From Ooceraea biroi (lineage: Eukaryota > Arthropoda > Insecta > Hymenoptera > Formicidae): a DNA stretch of 64,000 nt. The notes beneath the pieces are model-generated. The model saw only the letters and a list, made by a program, of their open reading frames with translations, was not told where the DNA came from and ran no database searches. A program made the translations under genes and the position numbers. Positions 13,201-28,200 of this stretch are shown here, piece by piece (position 1 is the stretch's first letter; each line of letters begins with the position of its first letter). The stretch covers positions 4,960,001 through 5,024,000 of the forward strand of contig NC_039519.1 of assembly GCF_003672135.1 (NCBI RefSeq), given 5' to 3'.

Positions 13201-16200
13201 TGCTCGGACAAATCTGAAACTTGGATTTGGAGCAAGGAGAGGACCGCGGGAAACGGTAACGGTTAGCTCATAAATAATTGATGAGAGATGGAGTACGATG
13301 CAGCTTCGCCTGCCACCGATTTGTAATTGTAATTTCGCGAGGTGCATGCCCAGTTAAGCAAAGTAATTATGGGCAGGTTTCGTTATCGGGACATGTGCAC
13401 GATCCACGGTAGACAACGAGATGCGACTGCGTCGTTGCAATCTCAAAGCTCCTCGTCCAGTATCCTCATTTTTATTTCTGCTTCTATTAGGGGTGTGATT
13501 TAGTTTTGAGGGGTGTTTTTGCTCAAAAACGCATGTATTTAAATATGATAATGAATGAATACCTTAATCCAAATATTTTCCTTCGTTTTCTATTACTTTT
13601 TCCCATCTTTCTGGCAAGAGATGGATTCCACCGCGATAAAATCACTCTTCTTTTCAGTTGATCCATTCGTCGACGAATTTTCGCACTTCTTCCAAATTAT
13701 CAAAGTGTGTATCCTCTAAAGCGTGTTGCATCCACCGGAACAAATAATAATCGCATGGAGCAATGTCCGGAGAGTACGCGGGGTGCGGTAAGACTTCCCA
13801 TTCGAGCTCTAATAGTGTTTCTTTCACTGATAACGCAACGTGAGGTCGAGCGTTGTCACGAAGAAAAATCACTTTCCGTCGTTACTCGCAATTGGTGGTC
13901 GTTTTTGGTCGAATGGTCGCTTCAACTTGTACAATTGGTGTCGATAACGATCAGCCGTGACAGTCTCGTGCGGATTTAACAGCTCATAGTACACTATCCC
14001 ACTAAATACAGAGCATTACTTTTGAACCATCAATATTGCGTCTCGGAGTGGATGTTGATGGTTCGCCTGGATCCACCCATGATTTTCTGCGTTTCGGATT
14101 ATCAAAATAGATGCACTTTTCATCCCCAGTAACAATCCGAGACAAAAGACTCTTCTTTTTTTGCCTGGCGATCAACGAAATGCAAATGTTCAACCGGTTC
14201 GCAATGGCACTTTCCGATAATTCATGTTGAACCCATTTCCCTTCTTTCTGAATTTTTCCCATTTCATGTAAATGTTTCGTAACTGTTGTACGATCAACAT
14301 TTAATGCTCTGGCAAGAGATGGATTCCACCACGATAAAATCACTCTTCTTTTCAGTTGATCCATTCGTCGACGGATTTTCGCACTTCTTCCAAATTATCA
14401 AAGTGTGTATCCTCTAAAGCGCGTTGCATCCACCGGAACAAATAATAATCGCATGGAGCAATGTCCGGAGAGTACGCGGGGTGCGGTAAGACTTCCCATT
14501 CGAGCTCTAATAGTGTTTCTTTCACTGATAACGCAACGTGAGGTCGAGCCTTGTCACGAAGAAGAATCACTTTCCGTCGTTTACTCGCAATTGGTGGTCG
14601 TTTTTGGTCCAATGCTTGCTTCAACTTGTACAATTGGTGTCGATAACGATCAGCCGTGACAGTCTCGTGCGGATTTAACAGCTCATAGTATACTATCCCA
14701 CTAAATACAGAGCATTACTTTTGAACCGTGAATATTGCGTCTCGGAGTGGATGTTGATGGTTCGCCTGGATCCACCCATGATTTTCTGCGTTTCGGATTA
14801 TCAAAATAGATCCACTTTTCATCCCCAGTAACAATCCGAGACAAAAGACTCTTCTTTTTTTGCCTGGCGATCAACGAAATGCAAATGTTCAACCGGTTCG
14901 CAATGGCACTTTCCGATAATTCATGTCGAAGCCATTTCCCTTCTTTCTGAATTTTTCCCATTTCATGTAAATGTTTCGTAACTGTTGTACGATCAACATT
15001 TAATGCTCTGGCAAGTTCTGAAGTGGATCGTGTTGGATTTTCGTGCAATAATGCTTGCAAATCTGCATTTTCAAGCTTTCTTGGTTGTCCCGAGCGTTCT
15101 TTGTCCTTCACATCAGTATCACCACTTTTAAAGCGTCTAAACCAGTATTCACACGTCTTAATTGATGGGGCAGAATCACCATAAGTTTCCACAAGAATTC
15201 TATAACCGTCAGCCGCAGTTTTCTTTTGATTAAAAAACAAAAGCAACGCATGTCGAAAATGCTCTTTCGGAAGTTGCATTTTTACGATGATACAAACAGG
15301 ACTGTTATCGCATCTATTGCTATAATGCTACTAAATGTCATGGATAATGTCAACACTTTAAGAAAGAACAGTTATCGGAAACAGCTATTGGAACAAACTG
15401 ACACTACAGCCATCTGTTGCAAAACCCTCAAAACTAAATCACACTCCTAATATTTCCTTTACTCTGACTTATGTTACCGTAAATGGGGCACTTCGAAGCA
15501 GGAATTGAAACCGACTATCGAATATCAGTAGATAATGCGTTGAAAGATTACTGTTTCTCTCGTAATAATAGTGATAATAACACGCAGAGAAAATCGCTGT
15601 TTTCCTCGTAATAACGGGTTTAAAATCGATTTGGTAACACGCTCGCGTAACACAGAATTGACGAAAAATTTGTCACGTAAATTACACGTGAAAGGAATTG
15701 AATTCCTTCGTCAACAGAAAATGCAAGGGTTCAAGGTTCCTCGAGAGCGCTGTCGGTCGTGCGAGATGATTGATTCTCGGTCTGCCGGGCATCGTAATCG
15801 CGGAGATACCTGCGCCCAACATTTCCGCGACTTCCCGTTGCGCTTTCCACCGACAAACAATAAATTGTGAATAGATCGTAGCCTCATTTTCGAGCGTGAC
15901 TATCGCCGAGAGCGGACAACTCGTGAGGATCGATATTTCGCGAGCCATCCGAGGGCTGAGTAAGTAGGTGGAAGGCGTATAAATAGATCATTTCCAAATA
16001 ACGACGACGTGTATTTCGCGGAGTGTAACGCAAAAGGCAATCGGATACACACGAGTCACTTGATCGTATTCCGTCGACCGACATTATATTTACGAAGGAA
16101 TAGAGAATGAAACGAGGGAAACAAAAAGAGAATTCGATTATCGAGACCCAGTTGCAAAGTTTATTTTACAAAAAGCATGGGGTGTATGTGACGTTAATCC

Positions 16201-19200
16201 ATCAGGATTAACATGTCTTTCAAGCATTATTGAATTACCTCAAACGAAAGTATTCTTAAGTACTTTATTTATTAGGAATTTCCTCCGTTCGAAATTTTTA
16301 ATAATTTGCAAAATAAATATTCTCTCTCTCTTCATTTGAGATGAAATTCGTATTTCATAGATATGTAACTAAATTAGTCAGCATCCAACGTTATCTGAAA
16401 GTGCCATCTGAGAAAATTCTCACTAAAGAACTACGTTTCTTATTATACATCTCTTTCTATGGGTTATACAGACACTTTTGAGGGAAAAGCACGCGCATTT
16501 CTCTCGCGTTCCTGCGAAGACAACTAATTTCCGCGGCAGCTTGTGGCATTTTCCGGCGAAAATGCAATTTTACGCGGAAAACGGAATTCAGTGGGAAAAT
16601 CAAAGTAGAATGAACAAAATGATTTTTCTTTTTATTTGTATTGTAATATGATGCAGTAATATTATGAACTTGATAGGTGGCACGCAAACTTTTCGAGAAG
16701 CATTTCTATGACTTTTCTCTTAGAATTATATTCTTGACGCTGCGAACAAAGCGTGACTGTTAACGTCAAAATAGGATGTTGAAATGGTATATAAAAATAT
16801 GCAATAACTGCAGATGTCTTCCACATAAACGATCGTAAACTTCTGAGCCGCGTAAAGCAAAACTAATGTCCGATATCGGATGTAATTAGAATTTTTAATA
16901 AAGCGTTCGATTTCTTCCCGGCAAATAGCCTCAGTTTTTGCGATAAAATTCTCCTTATTGACGCAAATTGACATTAACTCGTCGAAACGGCAGATTTTCC
17001 GCGTTGGCGAACGAAGATGAAAGCGACAAGGAAGTAATAAATCTTGATAACCAACTGCCAAACATACGACTCGTTTATATCAATTCTTAAACTTACTTCT
17101 ATTACTCTTTTTAACCTTGAACTTCAATGAAATTTTCACGCAACATCCATTGCTTCGAATTTCGGATTCTTTAACGAACGATAAGCTCTGGCGATTAAAT
17201 ATAATCTAGCTATAAAGGATTTGATAAAATTATCTTCCTATCACCATGTAATGCAAATGTCAAATATTCGAAAGAATGCTTTCTTTTTTCGTTATATTGA
17301 TAGACATTTCGTGCATTTTAATTTTCAATACTTTTATATTTATTATTAGATGAATGATTGTGTAACGTAAATACCGCTGATTGATTGACTCATTAATTCT
17401 ACAATCATTTCAGATAATTTTACAATCTTATGCGTACGAGTAATTGATCTCACGAGTTTGTAGAATTAAATTAATTTATAAAATTGATTGAAAGAGAAAG
17501 ATTCAAAATTACTCCTGTGTTGATCAATGAAAGAGAAATAATTTAATATTCCATTCGCATAAAAGAAGTTTAACTAATCGAACTGTCAAATCGATTATTT
17601 AATAAACTCTTTTTATGTAAATAAAATATAATAAAACTGTAGTACTCCAAAATTACATATGTGGGGAATATATATAACATTTTCACAAGCTATATACATA
17701 TATAATTTTTATTAACTTAGAGGAGAATCCCCTATTATGAGATATGCTCCTAATATGAGATAATGGGGTTTCTGCTAAACTAGTGAGCACCATCTGTTAA
17801 TTCCACCATAACCTTATTACTCTTGGTGTAAAATGTATTTAGTGAAAAATTCATTGTTCGTTATTGCGTTTAGCTTTTGCAAGAAAAGGTTTGTGAAATT
17901 GTGAACATGTCAAAGGAACTTAAGGTAAGTCTTTAAACCTTGTTTATTACATAATAAAGAAATGGTTGGCAATAAATTCAGTATGCAATGATAGAGTAGA
18001 ATCGTAGTAACAGGAAAATACGCGATTTGTTGAATTGCTTAATTATAGAGGTTAGATTTCATGATCGCGGAACCGCTGGGCGTGTGGCTCGTATAATGAG
18101 ATATTCAGGGTACTCTTAATATGAGATAATTATTGCTCGAATATGAAGAGTATGTAGTGTAATAAAAAGAAAGAAAATACTACTTAAGGTTAAAGAAAAG
18201 TTAATACGAATTTATATTACGAATTTTTGTGTATTTAATTTTTATAGAATCTGACTATGGAGGTTAGAGATACGAGGAAGCGTCGACAGTGGAATCGTGA
18301 AGATTTGGCGAAGGCTGTGGAAGTATTTTTATAAAACTATCTAATAAAGTTTTTTACTTGCAATACTGATGTATTTTGCACTTTTAACACCGATTTCTCA
18401 AGGTATCTTATATTAGGAGCACACTTTCTCGATCCTGCGTAAAGCTCTTTTTTCAAATTTGTTTAATTTTCAGGAAAAATAATATTTAAGTTAGATTTTT
18501 CATTTGACCAACCTAAAGCTTATTAAATTCTCTTCAAGATAACGTATTACATTTTAAAATTCTGCCTATAGATTTCCTTACATTCGGCAAAATCGATATG
18601 GTATCTCATAATCGGGGACTTTCCTCTACTTATATAAACAAAACTGTATGCACCGGTATGTGTATGTTTAGTACTTCTAGTCGCCTAGTCCTAGTCAGAA
18701 CCTTACGTCATCATAGTAGTGAAAGTGGGAAGAAAAAGAATTATTGAAGTTCTACCTATTTAAGTATTAAAGCGAATCGATGACACTCGGAAACTTAGTC
18801 ACGTGTATATGAGCTTCTTTTCGATCGTTCACCATCTCATTCACTCCACCACTGTCATCGCAGATAAGGGTAGAAGCTAGACGGACATGCGCATTACTCG
18901 TTGTTAGCATGCTGTAGTTGCTAACAACGCAGTTGTGATGGTAACACTCACAGTGCCGCAGTTCCATCGGCGATGCAATGTGCGCGTTAGACGATTATTA
19001 AATCATCCGCCCGGCTAATTGTATTCCATAACTTTCGGGATTAATTGCTTCGCGATTAACCACGTGATCGTCCGTGAAACCGATGTTTACACTGTACACG
19101 TATTTTGCACAAACTATGATTGCGTGTGAGTGTCAGGTGGAAGTTTAACACAGAAAACCCGTATCGCTGGATAACAGCGATGCGTCCGTCCTGGAATAAA

Positions 19201-22200
19201 CGCTATTTACTTTAAGCGTCATAAAATCGATACTTTCTGAACATTTGTTTTCACGTTTTAACTCAATCGTATCAATTTAACGAGGATCGCTCTTAATGTA
19301 CTCGCCAACGGATCTGCGAACAAGTGTACGCAAACTTCGGAGATTATCAAACTTTCGGAATAACAAATTACGGATTGTCATTGCGCGCGAGCAGTTAAAC
19401 TCGAGTAAATTATCGTGCAGACGAAAGCGTGCGCAGACGCATCTACTGCAGAAGATTTGCAAAACAATTCAAGAAGGGAGATTTATTAAATGCAAAAAAT
19501 GATAATGCAAACTGACACGGGAGAGTTACGCGCGAAGATGTTTCGTGAAGATAATATCGGCAAAGTACTTAAGAGGCATGCATATCGTGGCAATGCACGC
19601 GAGTCATAACTAAAACTTGACAAGTGAAGTTAATGTGGCATTCTTTAATAACTTCTAACCAGCCTGTTGAACACGTGTGAGTCCTCGAAAAGTTTGAAGA
19701 TAACAGACTGTGAACTTGACATATCGCGTCACACTTTTACGCCGTCGTGGACGTAATCACCGACTTTATTTTTAATAAAGCTCCTTCGTATGCATTTGTT
19801 TCCAGACACTCAATTATTTTATATATATTCTACATTGTGTATAAATTTTGGCTACATTTTCTGTTTTTTTCGGAACTTTTCTTGCGTTTTCTAAGAGACA
19901 CATTTAATTAATGACTTATAACACTTAAACGCTTAAAAACAGTGAACTGTATAACATGAAAAATAATCCAAGAATGTGTGACAACGGAATTGTGAGTCTA
20001 TGAATTTACGAGGAGAACTGAAATATTTTTCAATACGTACTGAGAAATGTCAGTGATTTGTGCTTCAAACATCTGTCTAAATTTTCAACCTGAGAGGATT
20101 CATGTGAGGATCCTAAAGATCAATACAGAACCGATGACGCCCAGGCAGAAAATTGATTGAGAAGCGAATAAGAAATGCATATCCGGTCGCAACAGCTGGG
20201 CGCTGGGCGCGGAGTCTCCATGGACATGAAAACAACATGGGCGGCTCAGGAACATGACTCCACATTCACTAATTTGGAAAGCATGGTACAGACACCAGAG
20301 AAAAATAAACTAAATATATTATATTATACGATACTCTATAAAATAAGTGGAACGCGATTTGTGATTTTACTGCAATTACTGATCACTGTAATGATGATCC
20401 CTCGATGAGATCATTAAAGAGATCATCACAAGACCATCATATCGGAATCCAATTTAGAATAAAATGTTTTGTTTCTTTGATATTATTACTCAAGAAAGTA
20501 ATTAGATACTTTTAATTGTGTAGAAGTTTTATTAGATATTTTTATTACTTCAAATTTTTTATTCTAATCCTAATTTTGATCCAAATATTTTAATCATTTA
20601 ATTTTTCATCTTTATTAACAGAATTTCCAGAAACTTTTGTAGAGTTGTCGAATGCTCTTTGCGCTGCAGACTTTTTAGTTCAATTCTCCTCAAGGAAGAT
20701 ACCGAGGAAAGCTATATCTTCCAAGCTATTAACTTAAAAGTAAAAACAAATTAAATTAACTAAAAACGAGGTTTCCAACGAACTAAGTTTCAGGAAAGAA
20801 CATAGATGACAAAATTGTATTCTTTAATTAATTTCGAATGGAATGTATCCTAATGAAATTTTACACTGGAGCTTATCTTGCAGTAATCGTGCAGTAATTA
20901 AGTAATCACGATGCAAGTAGACGACCGTATCGTCAAAGTGGGTCGATGTCAGACATTTCGTAAGAAATATTGTGCGCTTATCGGCGGTAACTTGAAACGG
21001 AAAAGGAGAAACCGCGCTACGTGCGGGAGAAACGAGAATGCTGTTTCCTCTATATATGGTCATGTATGTCAGAGTCGTCGACTTCTCGAATCTCGAGAGT
21101 ACTCTTACACGATTTAAACGAGCACCCGACTTGCGACCCTTTTTATCACTTGTGCTTTTAAAACACGACCGCAATTCACGTGTCAATCGATCTCCAGCAC
21201 CCTACTTCCGTTATTATATTAAGCTTGATCTAACAATAAGTGCTAATCTAGATTTTGTTTTCCCCCTTTTCACTTACTATTATATATTAAACGTATAATT
21301 AGTTATAATTAGTTCCGCGCAATTGATGAACATTTGTTAAAAAAGCTACATTGAGTTATAATTCAATAATAAGATACAAATATCTTGCTAAAATGCAAGA
21401 TAAAAGATATAATTGTATCGCATATCGCCGGAGTCTCGCGAATCGTTGAATACGCAGTTTTAAGTATTTGTGCAGTTTTAGAAATTTCTTGGTACATTCT
21501 GCCAGCTGCGATCATTGATGTAATGAATTAATCCTTCGTTATCATTATCAATTACCCTCTCACTAGATCTCAAGTTTACGCTTGTGATCAATCAGCATAC
21601 AGAGATGAAGTGTCCAATATGGCGGGTTCATTAGGAATGAATCAATTAGTGCCGTACTTCATTGCAGATACAATCGAAGAGATACAATTAGGAACTACTA
21701 CGCATGGTTATTAAATTGTAATTGATCTTCCTTATATTCTCATTAAAATAATCATATAAAATTGCAGCCCTTAGAAATATAAATATACAACAATGCCTAA
21801 ATAATAAAAACGAATTTAATTATCGAAAAAGCAATACAATTTTCAAAATGATATTATTATGTACCAATAAATTTATTCATTCTATTGGGTCGCCCGGAAA
21901 GTTCGTGCCGATTTTTAATACATGGCGTTGGAACATGTCTGAATATATCAATGTTATTGAAAACATACGATTTATATACATGTGCTTAAAGGTGACATTT
22001 CAACGCATCTTTAGGAAAAAAGTTGTTTCAGATAAATTAATTCGTGTCAGTTTTGTACTCTTTTGAAGATGGAAGAAAACAAAGAACATTTTAGACACTT
22101 GATGCTTTTCTATTACCGGAAAGGCAAAAATGCCTCACAAGCAACAAATTCGATATGTTCTGTTTACGGAGAAGGCGCTTTAGCTGAAAGAACCGTACGT

Positions 22201-25200
22201 AAGTGGTTCGCTAAGTTTAGAGCTGGTGATTTTAACCTTAAAGACCAAGAACGCTCGGGCAGACCCTCTACTACTGATGATGACCAAATCAAGACACTGA
22301 TCGAGAATAACCCGCGCTACACGACACGTGAATTAGCAGAGATACTGAAAATATCGAAAACCACTGTCCACGATCATGTAGTGAAGCTTGGTTACGTAAG
22401 TCGCTATGATGTATGGGTTCCGCATAATTTGGCCGAAAAAATTTAATGGATCGCATTTCCATCTGCGACTCGCTGTACAAGCGCAACGCAAACGTACCAT
22501 TTTTGAAGCAATTAGTGACGGGTGACGAAAAATGGATCATTTACAACAATGTAGAACGAAAAAGATCCTGGGGTAAGCGAAATGAACCAGCATTAACCAC
22601 TCCGAAAGCCGGCCTTCATCCAAAAAAAGTCATGCTCCGTGTCTGGTGGGATTGGAAAGGAATCCTATATTATGAGCTCCTACCACACAACCAAACGATA
22701 AATGCAGATAAGTACTGCTCGCAACTGGACGAATTAAAGACAGCGATTCAGGAAAAACGTCCAGAATTAGCTAATAGGAAGGGCGTCGTGTTCCATCAGG
22801 ACAATGCCAGACCTCATGTTTCTTTGACTACCCGACAAAAATTGTTGGAGTTTGGCTGGGATGTGCTACCTCACCCACCGTATTCACCAGACATTGCACC
22901 TTCAGACTTTCACTTATTTAGGTCTGTGCGAAATTCTCTTAGCGGCAAAAACTTCAACTCTTTGATCGACATAAAAAACCACCTGGAGGAGTTTTTCGCC
23001 GAGAAACCTAAGAAGTTCTGGGAGAATGGAATCTTCCAGTTGCGTGAAAGATGGACAAAGGTTGTGAAACAAAACGGTGCATACATAAGTCAATAAATAT
23101 TTATCGACATAAAAAAATGTTGCCTTTGAATTTTCCTTCAAAATCGGCACGGACTTTCCGGACGACCCAATAGAACGAAAAAGATCCTGGGGTAAGCGAA
23201 ATGAACCAGCATTAACCACTCCGAAAGCCGGCCTTCATCCAAAAAAAGTCATGCTCCGTGTCTGGTGGGATTGGAAAAGAATCCTATATTATGGGCTCCT
23301 ACCACACAACCAAACGATAAATGCAGATAAGTACTGCTCGAAACTGGACGAATTAAAGACAGCGATTCAGGAAAAACGTCCAGAATTAGCTAATAGGAAG
23401 GGCGTCGTGTTCCATCAGGACAATGCCAGACCTCATGTTTCTTTGACTACCCGACAAAAATTGTTGGAGTTTGGCTGGGATGTGCTGCCTCACCCACGTA
23501 TTCACCAGACATTGCACCTTCAGACTTTCACTTATTTAGGTCTTTGCAAAATTCTCTTAGCGGCAAGAACTTCGACTCTTTGATCGACATAAAAAACCAC
23601 CTTGAGGAGTTTTTCGCCGAGAAACCTAAGAAGTTCTGGGAGAATGGAATCTTCCAGTTGCGTGAAAGATGGACAAAGGTTGTGAAACAAAACGGTGCAT
23701 ACATAAGTCAATAAATATTTATCGACATAAAAAAATGTTGCCTTTGAATTTTCCTTCAAAATCGGCACGAACTTTCCGGACGACCCAATAAAAGAAAGTA
23801 TAATATGAAAAACGGACGTTTTAATTAATTAATTTACCAAAGTTTTGAAGAGAAATTTGTTTATCATAAATTACTTTTTCTTGCATTACTTTCTAGCAAA
23901 GCACAGAGAAGTGTGCTGTAACTTTTTACTAATTTCTCTCCCAAGTACGATCGTGACTTGGTTTTCTTTGGTACGCCGAATCATAATCGAATTTCGTTAC
24001 TTCTGCAACCTCTAGGGGGATAGCAACTTCGCGCTTGGGGCGCAAAGAGCCGAAACAGCGAGCGGCGCAGGTTAAGGGACGAACGATCCGCTTTAGCATA
24101 ATAACGAGTTTACTAACCCCCTCGCATGTAGGTTACAAGAGAATCGATGAGGCGGCGCACAGGGTGTGTAAATGTGCATCGTCGTGCGGCTATAGGCCGC
24201 AGTAAAGGCTCGCGCGATTCCGTGCAACTCGCATGCGAACCGACGTTCCGACCGCGCAAACGTCGGCCCGCATTTCTGCGCGGCGACATGCTGAAACTGA
24301 AAGCGAATTATCTGACGACGCAGGCCCGCTTCCAGCAGAAGCAGCTGCAGGAAAAGGAGCAGAAGCTGCTGCAGCTGTACGACCAGCAGCAGCAGAGGGC
24401 TTACCAGGTGGTGCAACGGGGTAGCGCGGGTTCCAACACCTCCAATCACGGATCCTCCTCGGTCCGAGCGACGACTCACTCGACCTCGACCTCGCAGGGC
24501 GGTAAGGTGAGTGGAAACGTGCCCGGAAGCGTACGGAAAGAGAAATGTCAGTGGCAAGGTACACGTATCGTCTTACGTGACAGATCGAGTCGCGCTTCGT
24601 CGCATCGTTTCACCGCGCGTTCTATAATCATCGTCCTCTAAAGTGATTCCAAGAGCGCGATTATCGCGATGACGCTACTGCGACAAAGTACATGCCTCCC
24701 TCCCCGTGAAAGCAGTAGCAGTAGAATAGATCGATAAGATGACTTCAAGTTCCTTCGCGAGCTTGATATGAACGCTGGCAGGGTACCAACATGTCTTCTA
24801 CTGTTCCGACTACCTTCTAGGTAGAAGTTCTAAGTAGGAGCGACATGGCAGCGCAGAGTATTTTAGAAGCGTTTATAATAAAATGTGATAATAATAATAA
24901 TAAACTATTGGGTTGAGTAAAAAGTAATTTCGTATTTTGGGTAGATGTCATTAAGAAAAAATATTGGCAGCTAACTTCACTCAAGATGTGACATTACCAT
25001 TGTTTTTCGAAAGGTTATGTTTCCCTGTGTGTACAAAGTCATCATTCATCAAAATCGATTCAGTAGTTTGTATTTAGTGGCATTGTAAACATGGAGCAAA
25101 ACAAGCAGTATTTTCGGTATTTGATGCTTTTTTATTTTCACAAAGGGAAAAACGCAACGCAAACTAAAGAAAAGATATGTGCCGTGTATGGGGAGGATGC

Positions 25201-28200
25201 CGTAAGCGAACGTGTGTGCCAAAACCGGTTTGCGGAATTTCGTGCTAGTGGTACGACATGTGAAGATGGAAAGCGCTCAGGTAGGCCATTGGTTGCAGAT
25301 GATGATCAAATCAAGACGGTGATTGAAAATAATCCACATTATACGACACGAGATATCGCACAAATTGTCAGCGTATCTCAGAAGACCGTTGTGAACCGCT
25401 CGGACACACTTGGCTACGTGTCTCGGTTCGATGTTTGGGTACCTCATAATTTGACTGAAAATAATTTAATGGACCGCATCTCCATCTGCGATTCATTGCT
25501 CAAGCGCAACGAAAACAATCCATTTTTAAAACGAATAGTAACGGGCGACGAAAAGTGGATTGTATACAAGAATGTTGAGCGCAAAAGATCGTGGGGGGAG
25601 CGAGATGAACGCGGCAAACCACACCAAAGCAAAACATACACACAAAAAGAGTCATATTGTGTATTTGGTGGGATTGGAAAGGAATCATATTGGGTCATTA
25701 AGTATGAAACTTTACAGATGTAAAAGCGCCATCTTTAACATTTGTTACCTCAAATTTGGCGCCAGACGTCAGTATCAGGTTAGGTTAGTGTGATAGATGT
25801 ATGTTCGCTCTTCAAATGTCATATTTGTTTGTTCAAATATCTTCATTAGTTTTATTGGTGGATTCTTTTTTATAGAACTATGGAAAAGTGCAAAATTCGT
25901 GTGATTTATGAATATGAGTTCCGCCGTGGAACCACAGGGTCGGAGACAGCTCGTAATATCAACGCTGTATTTGGTGAAGGTTCAACTACTAAAGCAACGG
26001 TGGGCAATTGGTTCAAAAACTTCAGAGATGGAGATTTCAGCCTCGCTAATGAGCCACGTGGAAGACCAAAGACGAAGGTGGATAATGATCACTTGAGAGC
26101 CGTAGTAGAGTCCGATCCATCTCAAAGTACACGTGAATTGGCATCGATATTCAATGTTTCCATACCCACCATATTGGTTCATTTAGCTGCAATTGGTAAG
26201 ATAAAGAAGTTGGACAAATGGGTCCCGCACGAATCGACCGATGCGCAGCAGGCGCAACGTCTAGAGGCTTCCCTTTCTTTGCTTTCCCGTCACAAAAATG
26301 AATCTTTTTTTAATCGAATTGTCACCTGCGATGAAAAGTGGATACTCTACGACAATCGTAAACGCTCACATCAGTGGTTGAACGCTGATGAACCACCGAG
26401 ACATCACGCGAAACCCAACATTACACAGAAGAAGCTTATGGTGACTGTTTGGTGGTCCAGGTCAGGTGTTATCTACTACAACTTTATGAAACCTGGTACG
26501 TCGATAACGGCTGAAGTATATTGCAAGCAACTGGACGAAATGATGCAACAACTTGCTATTAAACAACCGAAATTGGTCAATCGGTCAATGCCAATCCCGT
26601 TGCATGATAATGCTCGACCGCACACTGCACGACTGACCGTGGCAAAGCTACGGGAGTTGGAATTGGAAACTCTCCGTCACCCACCATATTCACCAGATCT
26701 ATCACCTACCGACTATCACTTCTTCCGGAATTTGGACAATTTGTTGGTGGGAAAATTGTTCAATTCTCAACAGGCAGTCGAAACAGCCTTCCGCGACTTC
26801 ATCGATTCCCGTACTCCTGGCTTCTATAGTAGAGGCATAGACCAACTACCACTAAAATGGCAGAAGTGTGTAGATAACATGGGCGCATACTTCGATTGAA
26901 AATAAATCATGTCCATGTGCCAAAAAATGCAAAAGTTTATGTTCTATTTGTAAAGTTTCATACTTAATGACCCAATATATTATGAACTGCTTCCACAAAA
27001 TCAAACACTTGATTCGAAGGAGTACTGTTCCCAACTGCACCAGTTGAAGGCAGCAATCGACGAGAAGCGACTAGAATTGAGCAATCGTTATGGTGTCATC
27101 TTCCATAAAGACAACATTAGACCGCGCGTATCTTTGGCAACCCGTCAAAAATTACTGCAGCTTGGGTGGGACGTCTTGCCTCATCCGCCATATTCGCCTG
27201 ACCTGGCACCATCAGATTCCACTTATTCAGATCGTTACAGAATTCGCTTAATGGAAAAACTTTCACTTCTTTGGAAGCTTGCAAACAACACCTTGAGGAA
27301 TTTTTCACTCAGAACACTGGGAAGTTTTGGGAGGATGGAATTCTTAAATTACCTGAAAGATGGCGAAATGTTATTGAAAAAAATGGTGCATACATTGTTT
27401 AATAAAGTTACTTTTTAATATCAAAATTTTGTCTTTGACCAAAAAATACGAAATTATTTTTTACTCAACCCAATAGATATACAATGTCTAGCTAGTATTT
27501 TGTATAAAAATTGTATCAAGAGCGATAAATTGGATGACTGAATCTCATTATACAGTCTACCAGAAAGAAGAAATGGCAGGCATATTTTCGAATTAGTTCT
27601 AAGAATGTGATTTCAAACTCAAGTTTCTGTCGTTGATTGTCGCAAGGTGAGACAAATGTTCGACGAGAGACGGCAAACTACCGTGAAGGGGATCGACAGG
27701 AGTTATCCGCTCGAGCCGCTCGAGAACAAGCTGCGGAAGCAGACGAACGCGAACGGTGTGACGGCAACGCAGAGGAACGGTAATTTGGCGGTGAATCGAC
27801 AATCCGTCAGCATGAAGCGCATGGCGCGCGCGGACGTCAACAGCAACGTTAACGGCGGTAAACCCGTCGTTTCTTATCACGAAGAAATCACTCGCGAGTC
27901 ATTTGGACCGTATGTACGTCGCCACGATGATGAAGACGAGTTTGGCATTGAGAATCGCATGGCTGCATTCGCCAATGGACATCATCGTCATGAAGTTGAC
28001 AATGAGGTTGGTTACATAATGTTTTATTTAATTATTTAATTGACATTGCGTTTTAATGGTTTAATATTATTAGCAAAGACACATTATATTGATTGTTTCT
28101 TCATCAGCACCTGTCATAGTCAAGATATAAGATAGTTTAATATTTTGAATATATACAGCAAGACGAAGCGTTAGATCAAGAGGCAATAGAAAGAAATCGC

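Larger units (their letters stand above)
13487..15450 (-). mobile_element. Rearranged mauritiana-like mariner with a 698-bp internal duplication
   Basis: The 1,964-bp element is flanked by TA (13485-13486 and 15451-15452). Its inverted ends read TTAGGGGTGTGATTTAGTTT and, at the other side, the complement of TTAGGAGTGTGATTTAGTTT. Normal mariners are about 1.3 kb; the excess is a tandem duplication. Positions 13611-14308 repeat 14309-15007, with the junction at an 8-bp CTGGCAAG shared by both breakpoints. The transposase is broken in both copies. The same rearrangement is present in the element at 63092. It lies in intron 1 of the ZC2HC1-family gene, in antisense orientation. Confidence 0.9.
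24908..27473 (+). mobile_element. Mellifera-like mariner interrupted by a second mariner
   Basis: The outer element is flanked by TA (24906-24907 and 27474-27475). Its ends read TTGGGTTGAGTAAAAAGTAA and the complement of TTGGGTTGAGTAAAAAATAA. Removing the inner insertion and one TA leaves about 1,278 bp, normal mariner length. The insertion splits the ILYYELLP region of the transposase. It lies in intron 2 of the host gene. Confidence 0.93.

Noticed and set aside
24147..24323. Upstream extension of exon 2 of the ZC2HC1-family gene as coding
   Set aside because: The acceptor at 24323 joins the start exon in phase and yields a continuous coiled coil. The extension has a different, Arg-rich character.
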